From positions 91,735 through 155,734 of the forward strand of contig NZ_SSSN01000015.1 of NCBI RefSeq assembly GCF_004801905.1: DNA of 64,000 nucleotides, read 5' to 3'. This stretch comes from Orlajensenia flava (GTDB lineage Bacteria > Actinomycetota > Actinomycetes > Actinomycetales > Microbacteriaceae). The notes beneath the pieces were generated by a model. That model saw only the letters and a program-made list of their open reading frames with translations, was not told where the DNA came from and ran no database searches. This document shows positions 60,538 through 64,000 of this stretch, in pieces (the stretch's first letter is position 1; every line of letters starts with the position of its first letter). The translations under genes and the position numbers were made by a program.

Positions 60538-62184
60538 TCAGCGAGTCTCCGTCAGCGCCCCGATGGCTGAGCGGTTGGTCGCGTACACCTGTTGGTCGCC
60601 GAGGATGCCGAGGTGTCGCATCCGATCCGCCACGGGAGGCCGCAGGCGACTGAAGCCCAGCGTCACGTCGTTGTCGTCGAGCCACTGCGTCATCGACTCG
60701 AACGCCTCCGCCGCCGTCACGTCGACATCCGTCACGCCCTCCATGTCGATGACCAGATGCTGCACGGACCCGTCGGGTGCTGCCGTGATCGCCCGCTTGA
60801 CGGCATCCGAGAAGACGGTCCCGTTCGCGAAGAAGAGGGGTGCGGCCATCCGCACGACGATGACCCCGGGCGCCGTGACGGAGCCGACGGGCGCGTCCTC
60901 GAGGAGCGAGCTCTGCGGGTCGTCGTCGGAACCGAGAACGTCGATCGCGGGGTTGGCGGCACGCTTGGCCAGGTTGATGAGAGCCAGCACGAAGGCGACG
61001 ACGATGCCCGGAATCGATCCCACGAACAGGGTGACCAGAAAGCAGACGGCGCCGATGGCGAACTCGAAACGATCGGCGCGCCAGAGGGCGATGAAATCGC
61101 GGATGCCGAGCAGCGGCAGCACGGCGACACCCACGATGGCGCCGATAGCCGGAGAAGGGATGTCCGCGAGCAGTGCGGTGCCGAACAGCAGGAGCAGGAG
61201 TGTGCCGACCGCGAGCACGAGGGACGGCAACTGGGTGCGAGAGCCCGCCGAGTCCATGGCCGCGGTGCGGGAGGTCGACGAGCCGACCGCGAAGGATCCG
61301 CTGGCGCCAGCGGCGACGTTGGCGACGCCGAACGCCAACAGGTCGCGGTTCGGGCTCGTGGGGTAGTCCCTCTTCTCTCCGAAGGAGCGCGACACCAGGA
61401 GGCCTTCGGCCGTCGTGACGAGCGTCAACGCGATCGCCGACGGCACCAGCAGCAGCCACGTCTTCCAGTCGATGATGGGCCAGGTCAGTGCCGGCGGTCC
61501 GGCCGGAACCGCCCCGAGCACCGAGACGCCGGCCGCATCGAGGTGGGCGATGACGACGACCAGGGTCGCCACGACGAGCACGACCAGCGCCCAGGGAACC
61601 GCCGCCGCGAAGCGCTTGCCGAGCAGGAGCACGATGACGGAGATGACGGAGATGGCGAGCGAGATCAGGTTCGTCGTCCCGATGCCGGAGACCAGCCCGA
61701 CCACCTTGTCGACGAACTCACCGCCGGAATCGATCGTGACGCCGAGCATCTTGGCTATCTGGCTCACCAGGATGTCGAGTGCGAGGCCGCCGACGAACCC
61801 GACCAGGATCGGCTTGGACAGGAAGTTGGCGAGGAATCCGAGCCGGAAGAAGGCGAGCAGCAGGAACATCCCGCCGCAGAGGATTGCCTGAGCGAGCGCG
61901 AGGGTTGCGTAGTCGGCGCTCCCGGCAACGGCCAGCCCGCCGATGGAGGATGCGACCAGCGCGGCGGCCGCGGCATCCGGAGACGCCACCAGCTGACGGG
62001 ACGACACGATCAGGGCGTACAGGATCGTCGGCACGATGAGCGCGTAGAGGCCCGCCGTGGGAGGCAGCCCGGCGATCTGCGCGTAGCCGATGTTGAGCGG
62101 GATGGCGATCGCCAGCAGGGTCACGCCGGCCACGAGCTCACGGACGATGTTGCTTCCGTTCAGGCCGGCCAAGGGCTTCTGCAT
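60538..62184 (-). CDS. SulP family anion transporter with STAS domain
   Basis: A 548-residue SLC26/SulP transporter. The signature is in LNIGYAQIAGLPPTAGLYALIVPTILYAL near the N-terminus, followed by about ten more membrane segments and a C-terminal STAS domain (VQHLVIDMEGVTDVDVTAAEAFESM). Members carry sulfate, bicarbonate or other anions; which one is not shown. AGAGGAGGAG is a strong ribosome binding site. It is divergent from the formylglycine-generating enzyme. Confidence 0.92.
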   Translation of the reverse strand: MQKPLAGLNGSNIVRELVAGVTLLAIAIPLNIGYAQIAGLPPTAGLYALIVPTILYALIVSSRQLVASPDAAAAALVASSIGGLAVAGSADYATLALAQAILCGGMFLLLAFFRLGFLANFLSKPILVGFVGGLALDILVSQIAKMLGVTIDSGGEFVDKVVGLVSGIGTTNLISLAISVISVIVLLLGKRFAAAVPWALVVLVVATLVVVIAHLDAAGVSVLGAVPAGPPALTWPIIDWKTWLLLVPSAIALTLVTTAEGLLVSRSFGEKRDYPTSPNRDLLAFGVANVAAGASGSFAVGSSTSRTAAMDSAGSRTQLPSLVLAVGTLLLLLFGTALLADIPSPAIGAIVGVAVLPLLGIRDFIALWRADRFEFAIGAVCFLVTLFVGSIPGIVVAFVLALINLAKRAANPAIDVLGSDDDPQSSLLEDAPVGSVTAPGVIVVRMAAPLFFANGTVFSDAVKRAITAAPDGSVQHLVIDMEGVTDVDVTAAEAFESMTQWLDDNDVTLGFSRLRPPVADRMRHLGILGDQQVYATNRSAIGALTETR

Positions 62185-62247
62185 GGGTCCGCTCCTCCTC
62201 TGGCCAACCTATCGGGAGGAGACGTCGCGTGGCAGCATCCTGCGCCT

Positions 62248-62253
62248 TAGGCT
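62248..62253 (+). promoter_or_regulatory. -10 box of formylglycine-generating enzyme gene (leaderless)
   Basis: TAGGCT, 6 nt before the GTG at 62260 and 3 nt before the ATG at 62257. The spacing seen at other genes favours GTG 62260 as the start. Confidence 0.5.
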
Positions 62254-62256
62254 CGG

Positions 62257-63174
62257 ATGGTGAACGAGACGCCGATGGCACTCATCGATGGGGGAAGCTT
62301 CCGGATGGGATCCGCGGCGTTCTACGCCGACGAGACGCCGGTGCACGAGCGGACCGTCACCGCGTTCGAGATGGACACGCATCCGGTGACGAATGCCCAG
62401 TTCGCCGCGTTCGTCGATGAGACCGGCTATGTCACCGTCGCCGAGCGGCCGCTCGATCCGGCGGACTTCCCGGGCGCCGATCCGGCCGACCTGGTGCCCG
62501 GCGGACTGGTCTTCGCACCCACAGCCGGCCCGGTCGACCTGCGCGACTGGCGGCAGTGGTGGCGGTGGGGCGCCGGCGCGAGCTGGCGGCAGCCTTTCGG
62601 CGCGGAATCGGGCATCGACGACCGGCTCGACCACCCGGTCGTGCAGGTGAGCTTCGAGGATGCACAGGCCTACGCGTCATGGGCAGGCAAACGGCTGCCG
62701 ACCGAGGCGGAGTGGGAGTTCGCCGCCCGGGGTGGCCTCGACCAGGCGCTGTACGTGTGGGGCGATGAGCCCGATTCGCCCGGCGCCCTCGGCGGCAACC
62801 ATTGGCAGGGGCGATTCCCGTACCTGAACACAGGGGCGAACGGATGGGTGGGCACATCGCCCGTCGGGACGTTCCCGCCCAACGGCTACGGTCTCTTCGA
62901 CTGCGCCGGAAACGTGTGGGAGTGGACCACCGACTACTACACCGAACGTCACGTGCTGCCGGGTGCTGCATCCGTCGACGCCGGCAGTCGGGTCAACCTA
63001 CTGGCCGCTGCGAGCGCCGAACCGGGATCGCGCATTCCGCGGCGCGTGCTCAAGGGAGGCTCGCACCTGTGCGCGCCGGAGTACTGCCTGCGATACCGGC
63101 CGGCCGCGCGATCCCCCCAGGCCGACGACACGGCAACGACGCACATCGGCTTCCGGTGCGTGCGCGACATCTGA
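62257..63174 (+). CDS. Formylglycine-generating enzyme (sulfatase-modifying factor)
   Basis: A 305-residue FGE-sulfatase domain protein, full length. It opens GGSFRMGSAAFYADETPVHERTV and has the LPTEAEWEFAARGG and GNVWEWTTDYY blocks. Near the C-terminus it keeps the copper-binding, catalytic cysteine pair, Cys272 and Cys277 in GSHLCAPEYCLRYRPAAR. This separates true FGEs from the many catalytically different homologues. It should convert a Cys in a sulfatase CxPxR motif to formylglycine. No sulfatase gene is in the window. The true start may be GTG 62260. Confidence 0.93.
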   Translation: MVNETPMALIDGGSFRMGSAAFYADETPVHERTVTAFEMDTHPVTNAQFAAFVDETGYVTVAERPLDPADFPGADPADLVPGGLVFAPTAGPVDLRDWRQWWRWGAGASWRQPFGAESGIDDRLDHPVVQVSFEDAQAYASWAGKRLPTEAEWEFAARGGLDQALYVWGDEPDSPGALGGNHWQGRFPYLNTGANGWVGTSPVGTFPPNGYGLFDCAGNVWEWTTDYYTERHVLPGAASVDAGSRVNLLAAASAEPGSRIPRRVLKGGSHLCAPEYCLRYRPAARSPQADDTATTHIGFRCVRDI

Positions 63175-63480
63175 ACGGCTCGCACGAGGGTGATCCTCGA
63201 AGCGAAGGAGCACGCATCCCGATCGGATGTCGAGGCTCTCACGTCCAGCTTGATCTCACCGCGGAATTGGACGACTCATGCTGACCAACCCGCCGTTGTC
63301 GCGTGCTCCGCCGACGCGCCCGCGTCCGATCTGTGACGATAGCGCGCCGTGTGGGAAAGGGCGGGAACCTACGGAACGCGAATCAGCGCCGTTCTCCACC
63401 GTCAGCGGATGCAGCGCTAGATTGAACCAGCAGCCGTAGGCCGGCCGGTCCGCGGATACCCTCACTCAGAGAAAGGAGAT
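63175..63480. other. Intergenic region without a supported gene
   Basis: About 310 bases between the FGE gene and the SHOCT gene. Open frames on the minus strand are short and show no family features. The only clear signal is the strong ribosome binding site AGAAAGGAGAT at its right end. Confidence 0.6.
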
Positions 63481-63484
63481 CTCC

Positions 63485-63886
63485 ATGGACTGGAGCAACT
63501 TCTGGAGCATCATCTGGCTATTCTTCTGGAGCTTCGCGTTCATCGCCTACCTGATGGCGCTGTTCTCCATCATCGGAGACCTGTTCCGCGACCACACCCT
63601 CAACGGATGGTGGAAGGCCCTGTGGATCATCTTCCTGATCTTCGCTCCCTTCATCACCGCACTGGTGTACCTGATCGTCCGCGGGCAGGGCATGGCCGAG
63701 CGTTCGCAGAAGGCCGCGAAGCAGGCCCAGTCGCAGGCGGATGACTACATCAAGTCGGTCGCCGGAACCAGCGCGTCCGACGAGATCGCCAAGGCCAAGA
63801 GCCTGCTCGACGCGGGGACGATCACCCAGGACGAGTACAACCTGCTGAAGGCCAAGGCGCTGCAGCACCCGGCTCAGACCGTCTGA
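63485..63886 (+). CDS. PLDc_N/SHOCT membrane protein
   Basis: A 133-residue protein with two membrane segments (WSIIWLFFWSFAFIAYLMALFSII and WWKALWIIFLIFAPFITALVYLIV). A coiled stretch (SQKAAKQAQSQADDYIKS) and a C-terminal SHOCT domain (IAKAKSLLDAGTITQDEYNLLKAKAL) follow. The function is unknown; SHOCT domains are found at the ends of many membrane-stress proteins. AGAAAGGAGAT lies just before the ATG and is close to perfect pairing with 16S rRNA, suggesting high translation. Confidence 0.9.
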   Translation: MDWSNFWSIIWLFFWSFAFIAYLMALFSIIGDLFRDHTLNGWWKALWIIFLIFAPFITALVYLIVRGQGMAERSQKAAKQAQSQADDYIKSVAGTSASDEIAKAKSLLDAGTITQDEYNLLKAKALQHPAQTV

Positions 63887-63902
63887 CCCACGGTCTCACG
63901 GA

Positions 63903-63926
63903 GGGCGTCGGCTTCGGCTGGCGCCC
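63903..63926 (+). terminator. Hairpin terminator after SHOCT gene
   Basis: GGGCGTCGGC and GCTGGCGCCC form a ten-position stem (two G-U pairs) closed by a TTCG tetraloop, 16 bp after the stop codon. Confidence 0.65.
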
Positions 63927-63960
63927 CTCGTCGTGTCGGGGCGGGTTTCGAAGCTTCTAT

Positions 63961-64000
63961 ATGTCAATGGGGGCAGAGGAGTGGGAAGAGTTCGCGGCAG
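63961..64000 (+). CDS. Possible start of a further gene (cut by window end)
   Basis: An ATG at 63961 or 63967 opens a frame to the end of the window (MGAEEWEEFAA). The AT-rich stretch TTCTATATG just before it could be a -10 region. There are only 13 codons, so this is weak. Confidence 0.25.
   Translation, partial: MSMGAEEWEEFAA

Overview
The window is high-GC actinobacterial DNA, most likely from the family Microbacteriaceae (Leifsonia/Herbiconiux-like; this is inferred from gene content, not from a search). Supporting signs are a menaquinone-only respiratory toolkit, an F420-dependent glucose-6-phosphate dehydrogenase, a short archaeal-genre aspartyl-tRNA synthetase, many LacI-regulated sugar genes, over-representation of GGATGC/GCATCC, and many start codons lying 6-8 nt after a TAnnnT -10 box with no Shine-Dalgarno sequence (leaderless transcripts).

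Layout. 1-16 kb is an accessory, regulator-rich stretch: the end of a LuxR-type response regulator, a CPBP protease, an aldo/keto reductase, a second CPBP gene killed by one nonsense codon, a hydrolase/NmrA/DUF302-like operon, an MFS transporter plus esterase operon facing a LacI regulator, a LysR regulator facing an F420-type oxidoreductase, a large LuxR regulator, a secreted hydrolase with a 3' frameshift, an ABC-2/YhgE-like membrane protein and an Asp-nucleophile alpha/beta hydrolase. 16.1-20 kb holds tRNA-Met, tRNA-Thr, an L-lactate permease and an alpha-glucosidase. 20-21.3 kb is a compact island: five 20-bp tandem repeats, then an AbiEi/DUF559 nuclease-like gene between two related long hairpins. 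21.4-24 kb has an M23 peptidase with a long low-complexity N-terminus and an inositol-monophosphatase-type enzyme. 24.1-29.8 kb is a YtfQRT-YjfF-type sugar ABC importer with a DeoR regulator. 29.9-31.5 kb has a resolvase-like protein without its catalytic serine, a dispersed hairpin repeat, a DJ-1/PfpI protein and tRNA-Tyr. 31.5-36.9 kb is a second sugar region (two LacI regulators, a GH13 glucosidase, and a solute-binding lipoprotein with no permeases beside it).

36.9-64 kb is core-like. It has YajQ, a Nudix hydrolase, an isoprenoid/redox operon (polyprenyl diphosphate synthase, FprA-type reductase, FGD), and most of menaquinone biosynthesis: menF-like isochorismate synthase, menD, menC, menB, menE, menA and menG (no menH or menI recognised). 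It continues with PPK2, and a five-gene operon for system II cytochrome c biogenesis (histidine phosphatase, ResA/TlpA, CcdA, ResB, CcsB). The end has AspRS, a GAP/LysE-like exporter, a SulP anion transporter, a formylglycine-generating enzyme and a SHOCT membrane protein. The menaquinone, polyprenyl and cytochrome c genes together build the lipid-soluble quinone and the c-type cytochromes of one electron-transport chain.

The most unusual items are the hairpin-flanked DUF559 cassette, the serine-less resolvase next to hairpin repeats, the pervasive leaderless promoter geometry, and three recently decayed genes whose lesions can be placed to a few bases.
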